Positions 1 to 6,425 of a stretch of 9,030 nt of DNA are shown in pieces; the stretch's first letter is position 1; every line of letters starts with the position of its first letter. The notes under the pieces were generated by a model. That model did not search any database. It saw only the letters and a list, made by a program, of their open reading frames with translations, and was not told the DNA's origin. A program made the position numbers and the translations under genes. Source of the DNA: Deltaproteobacteria bacterium (GTDB lineage: Bacteria; Myxococcota_A; Polyangia; Palsa-1104; JAEUJZ01); the NCBI GenBank assembly GCA_017990795.1, contig JAGNNG010000049.1:1-9030 (forward strand), read 5' to 3'.

Positions 1-982
1 GCTTGCCGGTCAGGATCGCTCCCGATAGACCTGGCTTTAGGCCCACGATGCGCCCCGTCGGTGGTGGCGGTAGCGGCTCGGCACTACTGCGCTCGCTGAT
101 CACGACGGGCTGCGGGACCGAGTCGCCTAGCATCTCGAACTGCTGACCGATCTGCGATAGTGCGCTGCGGACGGCACCCTGCATGGGCAGCTGGATGCCG
201 TCGAGGGCCGTCTCAAGCTCTGCAGCGGTGCGATATCGTTCAAGCGGGGACTTGCTGGTGGCTTTGCTCAGAATCGGAGCCAACGCAGCTAGAAGCGGCG
301 CAGCCTCAGGCGCACTGGGGCGACCCGCGCTGCTACCCAAGAGCTCTTGCAGCACCATGCCCAAGGAATACAGATCGCTGCTAGCAGAGGGCTTGGTATT
401 TTCGAGCTCAGGAGCCAAGTAAGGGGACAGGGCCTTCACTGCTGGGTCTGTGGCATACGCAGCGGGCGGCAGTAGCGCCGACAGTCCCAGGTTGGCTAGG
501 TGCAGACCGCCTTGGGCGTCAATCCACACCGACTCAGGCGAGACTAGGCCGTGAAATAGACCTTTCTCGTGACCGCGCCGCAGCGCACCGCACAGCTGCA
601 GTCCCACGTAGACAACCAGCGACGGTAGTAGCGCCGGAGACGAGCCACTGCTGCTGGTTAGGTCGAGACCCGCTTTTACTTTGCGTAGATCGGCGTAGCC
701 AACAAACTCAAAGGCCGCAAACTGGTCGCTGCCTTGTGCGCCGTGCTCGAGCAGCCGAAGTAGCCCGTCGTGCTCAACCTCGGCGATGGCTTTTAGCAGC
801 GTCTGTAGTTTGGTCACCGCCGGGGCATTGGGGACCAGCTGACTGTGGAACTTCAGGACGATGGCCTGACGTTCCAGTCCCGAGAGTCCGAAGCGCTTGG
901 CCCGCCACTGCTCACCGAGCGGGCTCTGACCGATGCGCTCGACGCAGGTATACCGCCCCAGCGTGAAGGTACGCGATAGCAC
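1..982 (-). CDS. Ser/Thr protein kinase-fold protein, probable pseudokinase (partial, C-terminus outside window)
   Basis: The minus strand is open from a GTG at 982 to the window edge, giving 327 residues. An in-frame TAA lies just upstream of the GTG, so this is the best start, although no good Shine-Dalgarno is visible. A kinase fold spans about residues 8-262: a glycine-loop remnant (IGQSPLGE, 18-25), a beta-3 lysine (IVLKF, K44), an APE motif (190-192), the alpha-F aspartate (SSDLYSLG, D203) and the subdomain XI arginine (R249). The catalytic loop reads HGLVSPES (144-151) where active kinases have HRDLKPEN, so the base aspartate, the lysine and the asparagine are all replaced. DFG reads NLG (164-166). 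No alpha-C glutamate is obvious. Catalysis is therefore unlikely, and a scaffold or regulatory role is inferred. A proline-rich linker (303-308) precedes an unseen C-terminal part. Leucine codon CTA is unusually frequent. The kinase fold is confident; the lack of activity is an inference from motifs. Confidence 0.85.
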   Translation of the reverse strand, partial: MLSRTFTLGRYTCVERIGQSPLGEQWRAKRFGLSGLERQAIVLKFHSQLVPNAPAVTKLQTLLKAIAEVEHDGLLRLLEHGAQGSDQFAAFEFVGYADLRKVKAGLDLTSSSGSSPALLPSLVVYVGLQLCGALRRGHEKGLFHGLVSPESVWIDAQGGLHLANLGLSALLPPAAYATDPAVKALSPYLAPELENTKPSASSDLYSLGMVLQELLGSSAGRPSAPEAAPLLAALAPILSKATSKSPLERYRTAAELETALDGIQLPMQGAVRSALSQIGQQFEMLGDSVPQPVVISERSSAEPLPPPPTGRIVGLKPGLSGAILTGK

Positions 983-1003
983 GAGGACATCTTAGCACGT
1001 TTG

Positions 1004-1031
1004 CCTTTAGAAAATTCCGTTTGTTAGCCAA
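1004..1031 (-). promoter_or_regulatory. Possible promoter of the kinase-like gene
   Basis: On the minus strand, TTGGCT (1031-1026) and TAAAGG (1009-1004) are separated by 16 bp in an AT-richer patch, just upstream of the GTG at 982. Both hexamers are imperfect. The call rests mainly on position: a terminator for the preceding gene lies at 1131-1171, so the kinase gene needs its own promoter in the roughly 150 bp between them. Confidence 0.25.
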
Positions 1032-1130
1032 ACATTTTCAGGACCTTGTAAACCTTGCGCATGCAGGTTTGTGTGGTCTGGACGGGAGGCGAGATGGGGC
1101 AGCAGGGCGCGCAGCGCGGTGTGCTAAGGA

Positions 1131-1171
1131 CAAAATGAAAAGGCCGCACCCTCGGGAGGAGAGTGCGGCCT
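1131..1171 (-). terminator. Rho-independent terminator of the HEAT-repeat gene
   Basis: GGCCGCAC (1142-1149) and GTGCGGCC (1163-1170) form a perfect 8-bp GC-rich stem, extended by an A-T pair (1141/1171). Three further pairs can form inside the loop after a C/A mismatch. Read on the minus strand, the stem is followed at once by a T-rich tract (TTTTCATTTTG). It starts about 50 bases after the stop codon at 1222. This is a classic intrinsic terminator. It separates the upstream genes from the kinase-like gene. Confidence 0.88.
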
Positions 1172-1221
1172 CGGTGTTCTGACTGGGTTTTGTTACTTGG
1201 CTTGCTATGCCCTAGTCCGAC

Positions 1222-2829
1222 TTAGCGGTTGGCGATGATCGCGCGGGAGACTCGCATTTCCTCGGCGAGAGCCATGCCCTGCTTATCGCGGCTGCGGTCT
1301 TGCTCAATCTGCGCGTCGATGGCCTTTAAGACTTCAGTATCAGCCTTGGTTGCGACGCGGGTGAGGGCGTACATCACGGCGCTACGGGCGGCGGTGTCTT
1401 TGTGACCGACCTGCTTGACCAGCATCGGCACGGCATCGTGACCAAGCCGGCCCAGCGAGAAGGCGGCGCGCTCAGCACGTGCGCTCTTGGCCTCGCCGAG
1501 GATCTTGCCGTAACAGGCGATGTCCTTTTTGCACTCGCCAGCGACCTTCATACGCTCGATGGCGTTGGTAAAGACCTCGGCGATGTCGGCAAACTCTTTT
1601 GGCGTGGCTTTGACCAGCGGCTCAAGCTGCGCGCTCTCGTCCTTGTCGGTCAGGCGCGAGAACTGGGTCACGCCCTGCATCGCCAAGGTGGCTTTCTCTT
1701 GGTCGATCTCTTTCTGCTCGCCCTTTTGGGAGATGTAGGTCGTCTTGGCTGCTGCCAGCATCGCGGGCAGGGCATCCATGGCCCCCAGCAGGTTCAGGGC
1801 TTCTGCCGCCGCCGCGCGGTGCTTAGGCGGGCGCTTGCCATCGGCCAGGATGCCGATCAGGAGCTTGCTCGAAGCCGGGTCACCGATAAAGCCAATGGCC
1901 TGCAGTACCGACTGGTGCCCAGAGACGCCAGCGGTCAGTCCTTCGTCCTTCTTGGCTAGCTCGGCTTGGAGTGCGGGCAGCGCCTTCTTGCTCCGTAGGT
2001 CGCCAAGCAGGATGGCGGCCTTCTGCGCGACGATGCCGGGGAGGAACTCGTACTTCTTGGCGTCTTCCTCCACTTCCAGGTTTTTGCGCTGCAGCGTCTC
2101 GACCAGCTTGTCGACAGCGGGCTCGCCGATCTTGGTTAAGCCGTAGCGACAGTCCTGGAAGATATCGCTGCCACGCCCGGTGATCCACAGCCCGCGCACC
2201 AGCGCATCCACCGAGCGAGGATCAGCAAACTCGGCCAGGTGCTTGGCGGCTTGCTTGTTCAGGAAGAAGTCTTGCTCATCCGCGCTGGTCGTCAGCACGG
2301 TATTGAGCACGGGCACCGCACGTGGATCACGCAGCGCCGTCAGGGTCTTCATCGCTTCCACTTTGACGACGTTGGCGCGGGTCTTGACCGACAGCTTCTT
2401 GCCGACCGCCTTGATCAGCGCCTCAACCGATCGCTTGGCGGCTTCTTTGCCCTTGTCGTCGCGGGTGGCGATCTCAAAAAGTCCGGTAGCAGCGACGGCA
2501 GCGTTGTCATAGCTCTCTTCGGAGTAGTCCAGCTGCTCAACAAAGAGCTCGACGGCTTGATCCGAGCGCAGCTTGGTGATGACTCGCAGGTGCTCTGGAT
2601 CTTTGCTGCGCTTAAACAGCGCCGTAAGTGGTCCTACTGCCGACTCGTCCTTGAGGCGGGCAAGCTGGCGCAGGGCCTCGCGCTGCTCGCGCACGTCATC
2701 CAGCTTCTTCACCCAGGTCTTGGCATCATCCGGGTCCTCGGGGCACCCCGACAGGAACGCTAGTCCTAGCGACAGTGACAGTCCTAAAGAGAGCGAACGT
2801 GCCGACTTGATGCTACCGAGTTTACCCAT
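1222..2829 (-). CDS. HEAT-repeat lipoprotein
   Basis: This is a 535-residue protein with a lipoprotein signal peptide: a basic N-terminus, a Ser/Leu/Gly-rich hydrophobic core and the lipobox LSGC, giving lipid-modified Cys29. The mature protein begins with an acidic, proline-containing linker and is otherwise built of HEAT / PBS-lyase-like helical repeats. Recurrent 'DPRAVPVL', 'DPRSVDALV', 'SKKALPALQ' and 'HDAVPMLV' blocks lie about 35-45 residues apart. Such solenoids are protein-binding scaffolds, and no catalytic motif is seen. An ATG at 2835 is also possible, but GGAG (2839-2836) abuts it directly and sits 6 nt from the ATG at 2829, so 2829 is preferred. The gene lies downstream of the TolQ/TolR-type genes on the same strand and ends in a strong terminator. 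It may be an envelope partner of that motor, an inference from position only. Confidence 0.88.
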   Translation of the reverse strand: MGKLGSIKSARSLSLGLSLSLGLAFLSGCPEDPDDAKTWVKKLDDVREQREALRQLARLKDESAVGPLTALFKRSKDPEHLRVITKLRSDQAVELFVEQLDYSEESYDNAAVAATGLFEIATRDDKGKEAAKRSVEALIKAVGKKLSVKTRANVVKVEAMKTLTALRDPRAVPVLNTVLTTSADEQDFFLNKQAAKHLAEFADPRSVDALVRGLWITGRGSDIFQDCRYGLTKIGEPAVDKLVETLQRKNLEVEEDAKKYEFLPGIVAQKAAILLGDLRSKKALPALQAELAKKDEGLTAGVSGHQSVLQAIGFIGDPASSKLLIGILADGKRPPKHRAAAAEALNLLGAMDALPAMLAAAKTTYISQKGEQKEIDQEKATLAMQGVTQFSRLTDKDESAQLEPLVKATPKEFADIAEVFTNAIERMKVAGECKKDIACYGKILGEAKSARAERAAFSLGRLGHDAVPMLVKQVGHKDTAARSAVMYALTRVATKADTEVLKAIDAQIEQDRSRDKQGMALAEEMRVSRAIIANR

Positions 2830-2835
2830 ATTCAT

Positions 2836-2855
2836 CTCCGGGGGCCGCGGGCCCC
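2836..2855 (-). promoter_or_regulatory. Leader hairpin abutting the Shine-Dalgarno of the HEAT-repeat gene
   Basis: GGGGCC (2841-2846) and GGCCCC (2850-2855) form a 6-bp all-GC stem with a 3-base loop. In the minus-strand transcript the hairpin ends one base before the GGAG ribosome-binding site (2839-2836). Such a hairpin could limit ribosome access or act as an mRNA-stability element. The pairing is visible directly; the regulatory role is inferred. Confidence 0.45.
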
Positions 2856-2953
2856 TTTATTGGTGGTGATGTGCAGCTTTTCGATTGACAGCAATTCTAT
2901 ACAACCGCGAGGGGCCAAGGAAAGAGGCAAGGTGAGACGGGGAGGGGAGAGGT

Positions 2954-2990
2954 TCCGACGGCACCTGGAGTAAAGCCAGCTACCGTCGGA
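2954..2990 (-). terminator. Hairpin after the second exbD-like gene (attenuator, processing site or weak terminator)
   Basis: TCCGACGG (2954-2961) pairs perfectly with CCGTCGGA (2983-2990), and an inner CTGG/CCAG stem (2965-2968 with 2976-2979) closes a 7-base loop. The two stems are separated by a symmetric 3x3 internal loop. It lies 36 bases past the stop of the second ExbD-like gene and before the HEAT-repeat gene. On the minus strand it is followed by a pyrimidine-rich stretch but no run of T, so it is not a standard intrinsic terminator. It could mark a processing site or a 3' end protecting the stator mRNA. Confidence 0.4.
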
Positions 2991-3026
2991 GTGAAGCGTG
3001 AAAAGCGGTGCGAGAATTTCGAAGGC

Positions 3027-3602
3027 TTACTTACCGCCGCCGCCGCCTTTGCCTTGAACGGCAAAGTTGACGTTGCTGTAACCAGCCACCGCGCACGAGT
3101 ACATGACCTTCTTGATGATCTTAAAGTCGATGTTCTTGTCGGCTTGGACAATCACAAGGCCCTTAAAATCCTCGGGGTTTGGGTGCAAGAGCTTGAAGTT
3201 GTTCTTGAGCACCACCAAGTCATCGTGCAGACCGGGAATTTTCCAGTCCACCGTGTTCTCGCGATTTAGCTCGGCGGAGTCGGCTTTGGGATCGCCGTTC
3301 AGCGTCACTGCATCGCGAGAGATTGCGATGATCGGTGCCTGCTCAAGGTCCTTAAAGTTCACTGCTTCGGGCAGCTGAATGTTTTTGGAAACAGTCAGCA
3401 GCTCGCCTGAGGCCGAGAAGGTCTGAAGCAAGAACACGACCAGGATGGTGAGCATGTCGACCATCGAGGTTAGGTTCAGCTCTGCGTAGCCCGACTTCTT
3501 CCCTGCGCCGTGCTTGGTCACGAACTTCAGCGGGATGAACTTGCGGAGCCGAGGCGCCGGCGGCTTCATTAAGCCCGGGCGATCAATTGCCTGGATGGAC
3601 AT
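3027..3602 (-). CDS. ExbD/TolR-family biopolymer transport protein (second copy)
   Basis: This 191-residue protein has the ExbD/TolR layout: a cytoplasmic N-terminus of about 42 residues, one membrane segment (about 43-65) and a periplasmic domain. The membrane segment carries the essential proton-carrying aspartate in 'SMVDMLTILVVFLLQ' (Asp49), equivalent to the conserved Asp of ExbD and TolR. The C-terminal block 'LVIVQADKNIDFKIIKKVM' matches the family's periplasmic domain. The N-terminal tail is longer and more basic than usual, and the protein ends in a glycine-rich tail (GKGGGGGK). AGGAGG lies 7 nt before the ATG and overlaps the end of the upstream exbD-like gene, whose stop is 3 bp away, so the two are probably translationally coupled. 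The family call is confident; whether it works in energy transduction or motility is open. Confidence 0.9.
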   Translation of the reverse strand: MSIQAIDRPGLMKPPAPRLRKFIPLKFVTKHGAGKKSGYAELNLTSMVDMLTILVVFLLQTFSASGELLTVSKNIQLPEAVNFKDLEQAPIIAISRDAVTLNGDPKADSAELNRENTVDWKIPGLHDDLVVLKNNFKLLHPNPEDFKGLVIVQADKNIDFKIIKKVMYSCAVAGYSNVNFAVQGKGGGGGK

Positions 3603-3605
3603 AAA

Positions 3606-4088
3606 TCAGCCTCCTGCGCCCTTGTCTGAGAGCGAGACGTTGGGGAACTTGGAAGAGATCACGACATCCATGGTCTTGACGACTTTGTTGTAAATGACGC
3701 TGTCGTCCGACTTGATGGTGATGTCTTCCTTGTCCGCGTGATCCTTCTTGGCTTGCGCCATCACCTCGCCGAGCTTGGCGTAGTTGTAGTCTTCGCCCGC
3801 TGCGTCGATCGACTGGCTCTCACCGGTCGACTTGGTGAACGTGAAGGTGTTGTCCTTGTTTACAAACAACGTCAAGGTGACCGTTGGTGTTGGTGGCTCG
3901 TCGACCGCGCCAGCCGGTGCTTTGCTTTTCTGGGTCACGTCCATGCGGGCCAGCTGGGTCCACACGGCGGTGATCAGAAGGAATGCCAAACAGCACGACA
4001 GCAAGTCGATAAACGGGACCAGATTGACTGCGGCATCCAGCGGCTTTTTGCCGCCTTTGCCTGAAGGCGTTGGTGCTGCGCCGCCCAT
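3606..4088 (-). CDS. ExbD/TolR-family biopolymer transport protein (first copy)
   Basis: This 160-residue single-pass membrane protein is close in length to the usual ExbD/TolR (about 140). After a short Gly/Lys-rich cytoplasmic stretch, the membrane segment (about 24-46) contains 'VPFIDLLSCCLAFLLIT' with the conserved proton-relay aspartate (Asp28). The periplasmic C-terminal block 'DITIKSDDSVIYNKVVKTMD' is typical of the family. AAGGAG stands 7 nt before the ATG. The gene follows the TolQ-like gene after 77 bp and precedes a second, divergent ExbD/TolR gene by 3 bp. Known stators contain a TolQ/ExbB oligomer around a dimer of the Asp-bearing subunit, so two different copies suggest a heterodimer. 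Myxococcus AglQ and AglS are a known example of paired TolR-like subunits; equivalence to them is not shown here. Confidence 0.9.
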   Translation of the reverse strand: MGGAAPTPSGKGGKKPLDAAVNLVPFIDLLSCCLAFLLITAVWTQLARMDVTQKSKAPAGAVDEPPTPTVTLTLFVNKDNTFTFTKSTGESQSIDAAGEDYNYAKLGEVMAQAKKDHADKEDITIKSDDSVIYNKVVKTMDVVISSKFPNVSLSDKGAGG

Positions 4089-4165
4089 GGGTTCACTCCT
4101 TCATAGTGCTTTCGGTAAACGCCTCGCGAAGCCTGCACGGGGCGTAGGCCTCAGCAAGGGATGAG

Positions 4166-4819
4166 CTAGCCTTGGTTGGAGGCCTTCATGGCATTGCGGT
4201 GACCAACGACCAGGTTGACAACCTGAACCGAGACTTCGTTGATGTCGTCGATCGTGTGCTGGGTCATGCCGTTCAGGATCGCGAACCACAGCAGCGCCGG
4301 GATGGCGCAGATGAGGCCGAACGCGGTGCAGTTCATGGCTTCCGAGATGCCCTTGGCGAGCAGCGTTGCCTTCATCGACGGATCAACACCGGCGACGCCT
4401 GCGAACGAGTGGATAAGGCCCAGGATGGTGCCGAGCAGACCGACCAGGGTGGCGATGTTGCCAAGCATGGCCAGGTAGCCAGTGCGGGCTTCCAGCTTCG
4501 GGATCTCTTTGAGGGCTTGCTCATCCATCGCGGCCTGAACTTCGGCGTCGGGACGGTTGAACTTGGTCAGGCCCTGCTGAATGATGCGGGTAACGGGGGT
4601 GGGGTTGCCGCTGCAGACCTTGACCGCGCCCTGGATGTTGCCGGCCATGATCTGGCTCTTGAGCAGCGACAGGAGCTTCTCCTTATCGATGCCAGCCTTC
4701 TTGATGAGGATGACGCGCTCGATGGCGATACCCCAAGCAATGATCATGAGGAGTAGGATTGGCCACATCGGCCAGCCACCTTCGTGGAATGCATCTGCCA
4801 GGGTTTTCAGTAGGGACAT
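4166..4819 (-). CDS. MotA/TolQ/ExbB-family proton channel protein
   Basis: This 217-residue inner-membrane protein has the three-helix MotA/TolQ/ExbB layout: TM1 at about 17-40 (PMWPILLLMIIAWGIAIERV), a cytoplasmic domain of about 75 residues, then TM2 (about 117-143) and TM3 (about 163-184). The family hallmark 'VGLLGTILGLIHSF' (126-139) and the TM3 block 'AMNCTAFGLICAIPALL', with its conserved threonine (Thr165), are present. It should form the channel that couples proton flow to motion together with the two ExbD-like proteins encoded next. The open frame extends upstream to 4900, but the ATG at 4819 is chosen because GGAGG lies 9 nt before it and the protein then begins like its family. 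It is first in its operon. ExbB, TolQ and AglR-type functions cannot be told apart from sequence alone; no tonB, tolA, tolB or pal is in view. Confidence 0.92.
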   Translation of the reverse strand: MSLLKTLADAFHEGGWPMWPILLLMIIAWGIAIERVILIKKAGIDKEKLLSLLKSQIMAGNIQGAVKVCSGNPTPVTRIIQQGLTKFNRPDAEVQAAMDEQALKEIPKLEARTGYLAMLGNIATLVGLLGTILGLIHSFAGVAGVDPSMKATLLAKGISEAMNCTAFGLICAIPALLWFAILNGMTQHTIDDINEVSVQVVNLVVGHRNAMKASNQG

Positions 4820-5269
4820 TGCCTTTGACCTCCAGTGATTGTGATTGCCCGGCTCTGGCCGAGCGGGGGTGTTCGCAGTTCTCGGCCATAGTACAAGCAC
4901 GTGCGGTGCCAGCGCATCCAGTTATCCAAAAATGTACGAAAGCCCGCAAAAGCCTTGAAGTTCTGACGGCAGGCCGCCGCGCACGGGGTGAGCGGGGGGT
5001 CTGTAGCTTTCGTAGATCCGGGGAAATGCGCAACATAGGCGGGGAATTTTGCCACAGTGCCGCGCGCGCTGGCGGCAGCTGGTCTGTGCCCAGACCTGCG
5101 CAGCCCAAACAACCGATCGCAGCAGCCTGGCACGGTCTTGCGCAGTTAAAACGAGCGAGGTCGCGTTTTCAGCCTCGGAGGGGCGGTTTTGTCGTTCCTT
5201 GTCGCGTCCTGCCAAGGGGTTTGACTCGTACGTCGGGTGGACGCTAAAGTGCGAGCAAGCGAGGCGCGT
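4820..5269. other. Divergent intergenic region, 450 bp, no gene seen
   Basis: This stretch separates the minus-strand motor genes from the plus-strand operon. Open frames crossing it on either strand have Arg/Ser/Cys-rich, low-complexity translations with no family resemblance, and I reject them. The right end holds a sigma70-like promoter at 5221-5250. The left end holds the ribosome-binding site of the TolQ-like gene (GGAGG near 4833). A small perfect hairpin, GGTCTG (5081-5086) with CAGACC (5091-5096) around a TGCC loop, lies in the middle and has no T-tract. I saw no convincing promoter for the leftward genes, although one is expected here. Confidence 0.6.
5221..5250 (+). promoter_or_regulatory. 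Sigma70-like promoter of the plus-strand operon
   Basis: TTGACT (5221-5226, five of six consensus positions) and TAAAGT (5245-5250, four of six) are spaced by 18 bp. Transcription would start near 5257, leaving a leader of about 13 bases. A GAGG ribosome-binding site (5261-5264) and a GTG start (5270) follow. The alternative upstream GTG at 5237 lies between the two promoter boxes and could not be on this transcript, so the promoter also decides the start of the first gene. Confidence 0.55.
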
Positions 5270-5881
5270 GTGACGAGACTAATCGACCTGTTTGCCATCC
5301 TCATTGTGGCGTTGTTGGTGCTGCTGCCGCAGCCCAGTGTGGTGGTGCAGCCGGCCATTTCGGGGGACAAGACCGACCTGGATCGACTGGCCGTACTAGA
5401 GGATGCGCTTTATCGCTCTCCCGCGGATGTCGGGGCCGCTGTGGAGCTGGCGCGGGCCTACCTGCGGGTCGAGCAGCCGGGCTGGGCCGTGGCGACGCTG
5501 GAGCCGTTTTTGCAGCGCGGCGACTACCAGGTCCATCAGGTGCTGGCCTACGCGTATGCCACGATGCTGCGGCCCGAGCTGGCGCTAAAGCAAGCCGAAG
5601 CCGGCCTGTCCGCCTGCGAGAAGTCGGGGCCGCGCTGCCCAGATGTGGCGCAGATCCGCATCGCCTATCTGGCCGATCTAATGCGTGAGCAAGTAGCGGG
5701 CGGCATCGATCCCCAGAGCGAGCCGCTAAAAGCCAAGCAGCTGGTGCGAGCCGCCCTGCGCGCGACCAAGGCTAGCGCCACCGGTGGCACGGCAGCGGTC
5801 GCCAAGCCTGCCTCTGCTGTTCCTGCACCGACGGTACCTGTCTCGCCTGGGACCGCGCCTAGCGCCAGCGGTGGCAAGTAG
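5270..5881 (+). CDS. Membrane-anchored TPR-like protein
   Basis: This 203-residue protein has one hydrophobic N-terminal segment (about 4-27, IDLFAILIVALLVLLP), likely an uncleaved anchor. A helical region at about 50-115 resembles tetratricopeptide repeats: 'AAVELARAYLRVEQPGWAVATLEPFL' is followed by 'HQVLAYAYATMLRPELALKQAEAGL', spaced like consecutive TPRs. Such repeats bind other proteins. Two cysteines (116, 123) flank a short loop after the repeats and could pair. The C-terminal 35 residues are rich in Ala, Pro, Thr and Ser, a flexible tail. The start chosen is the GTG at 5270, with GAGG 5 nt upstream; a GTG at 5237 is in frame but lies upstream of the predicted transcription start. It is the first gene of the operon, 6 bp before the DUF192 gene. 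I recognise no specific function. Confidence 0.75.
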   Translation: MTRLIDLFAILIVALLVLLPQPSVVVQPAISGDKTDLDRLAVLEDALYRSPADVGAAVELARAYLRVEQPGWAVATLEPFLQRGDYQVHQVLAYAYATMLRPELALKQAEAGLSACEKSGPRCPDVAQIRIAYLADLMREQVAGGIDPQSEPLKAKQLVRAALRATKASATGGTAAVAKPASAVPAPTVPVSPGTAPSASGGK

Positions 5882-5887
5882 TCGCGC

Positions 5888-6409
5888 ATGACTCCTCAAG
5901 CGCTTGTTTTCAGGAAGGCGGTCGTAACCAGTCGCCGGCTGGTAGTTGCACTTGCGGTCGTCGGAGCGCTAGGCGTTGCGGCGTGCAGTCGTCCGCCTGC
6001 GAGCGTACCGGTGGCCGGTGCCAAGGCGGACAGTCCAGCCGTGGTGTTTCAGCCCAGCTCAGGCGCTGCTGCCTGGCGCGTCCATGTCGAGGTGGCGCGT
6101 ACCGCCGAGGAGCTGTCGCGGGGCCTGATGTTTCGCCGCGAGCTGGCCGCTGACGACGGCATGCTGTTTATCTTTCCTGCCAGCGATATCCGTCGGTTCT
6201 GGATGCGCAACACCTATATCCCGCTGGACATGGTGTTTTTGGACGCGCAGCGCAATGTCGTGGGCATTGAAGAGAACACAGTGCCGCTGGATGAGACCAG
6301 CCGGGGTCCAGATGCTCCGGCGCAGTTTGTGGTCGAAGTCCGGGGCGGCGCGGCCAAGCTGCATGGCCTTGGCGTCGGTGCCAAAGCCGAGTTTCAGGGT
6401 GTGAAGTAG
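5888..6409 (+). CDS. DUF192-family lipoprotein
   Basis: This 173-residue protein has an N-terminal hydrophobic stretch ending in the lipobox VAAC (Cys33 lipidated), a linker of about 25 residues and a DUF192 (COG1430) domain over about residues 60-170. The family's signature blocks are all present: 'RGLMFRREL' (78-86), 'DDGMLFIF' (89-96) and 'FWMRNTYIPLDMVFLD' (104-119). DUF192 proteins are small exported or envelope proteins whose biochemical function is not established. The ATG at 5888 is 6 bp after the TPR-like gene's stop with only a weak ribosome-binding site, so translation is probably coupled. The secreted PPIase gene follows 16 bp later. The family assignment is firm; the role is unknown. 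Confidence 0.9.
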   Translation: MTPQALVFRKAVVTSRRLVVALAVVGALGVAACSRPPASVPVAGAKADSPAVVFQPSSGAAAWRVHVEVARTAEELSRGLMFRRELAADDGMLFIFPASDIRRFWMRNTYIPLDMVFLDAQRNVVGIEENTVPLDETSRGPDAPAQFVVEVRGGAAKLHGLGVGAKAEFQGVK

Positions 6410-6425
6410 CATGCAGGGGGATGGC

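Noticed and set aside
991..1128. 8-bp inverted repeat CTTAGCAC (991-998) / GTGCTAAG (1121-1128) flanking the kinase upstream region
   Set aside because: The arms are 122 bases apart, and one 8-bp match is expected by chance in roughly half of regions this size; no second operator copy supports it.
1402..1959. Open frame of 185 codons on the plus strand
   Set aside because: It is antisense to the HEAT-repeat gene and has no recognisable domain.
2876..2902. TTGACA-like box near 2885 followed by TATACA on the plus strand
   Set aside because: The spacing is only about 7 bp, too short for sigma70, and no plus-strand gene follows.
4935..5014. 9-bp inverted repeat TACGAAAGC (4935-4943) / GCTTTCGTA (5006-5014)
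   Set aside because: With a 62-base spacer and a 450-bp region, such a match is not significant, and it does not align with a promoter I can see.
4759..5247. Open frame of 162 codons on the plus strand across the divergent intergenic region
   Set aside because: It starts antisense to the TolQ-like gene, has an Arg/Ser/Cys-rich composition without motifs, and covers the predicted promoter at 5221.
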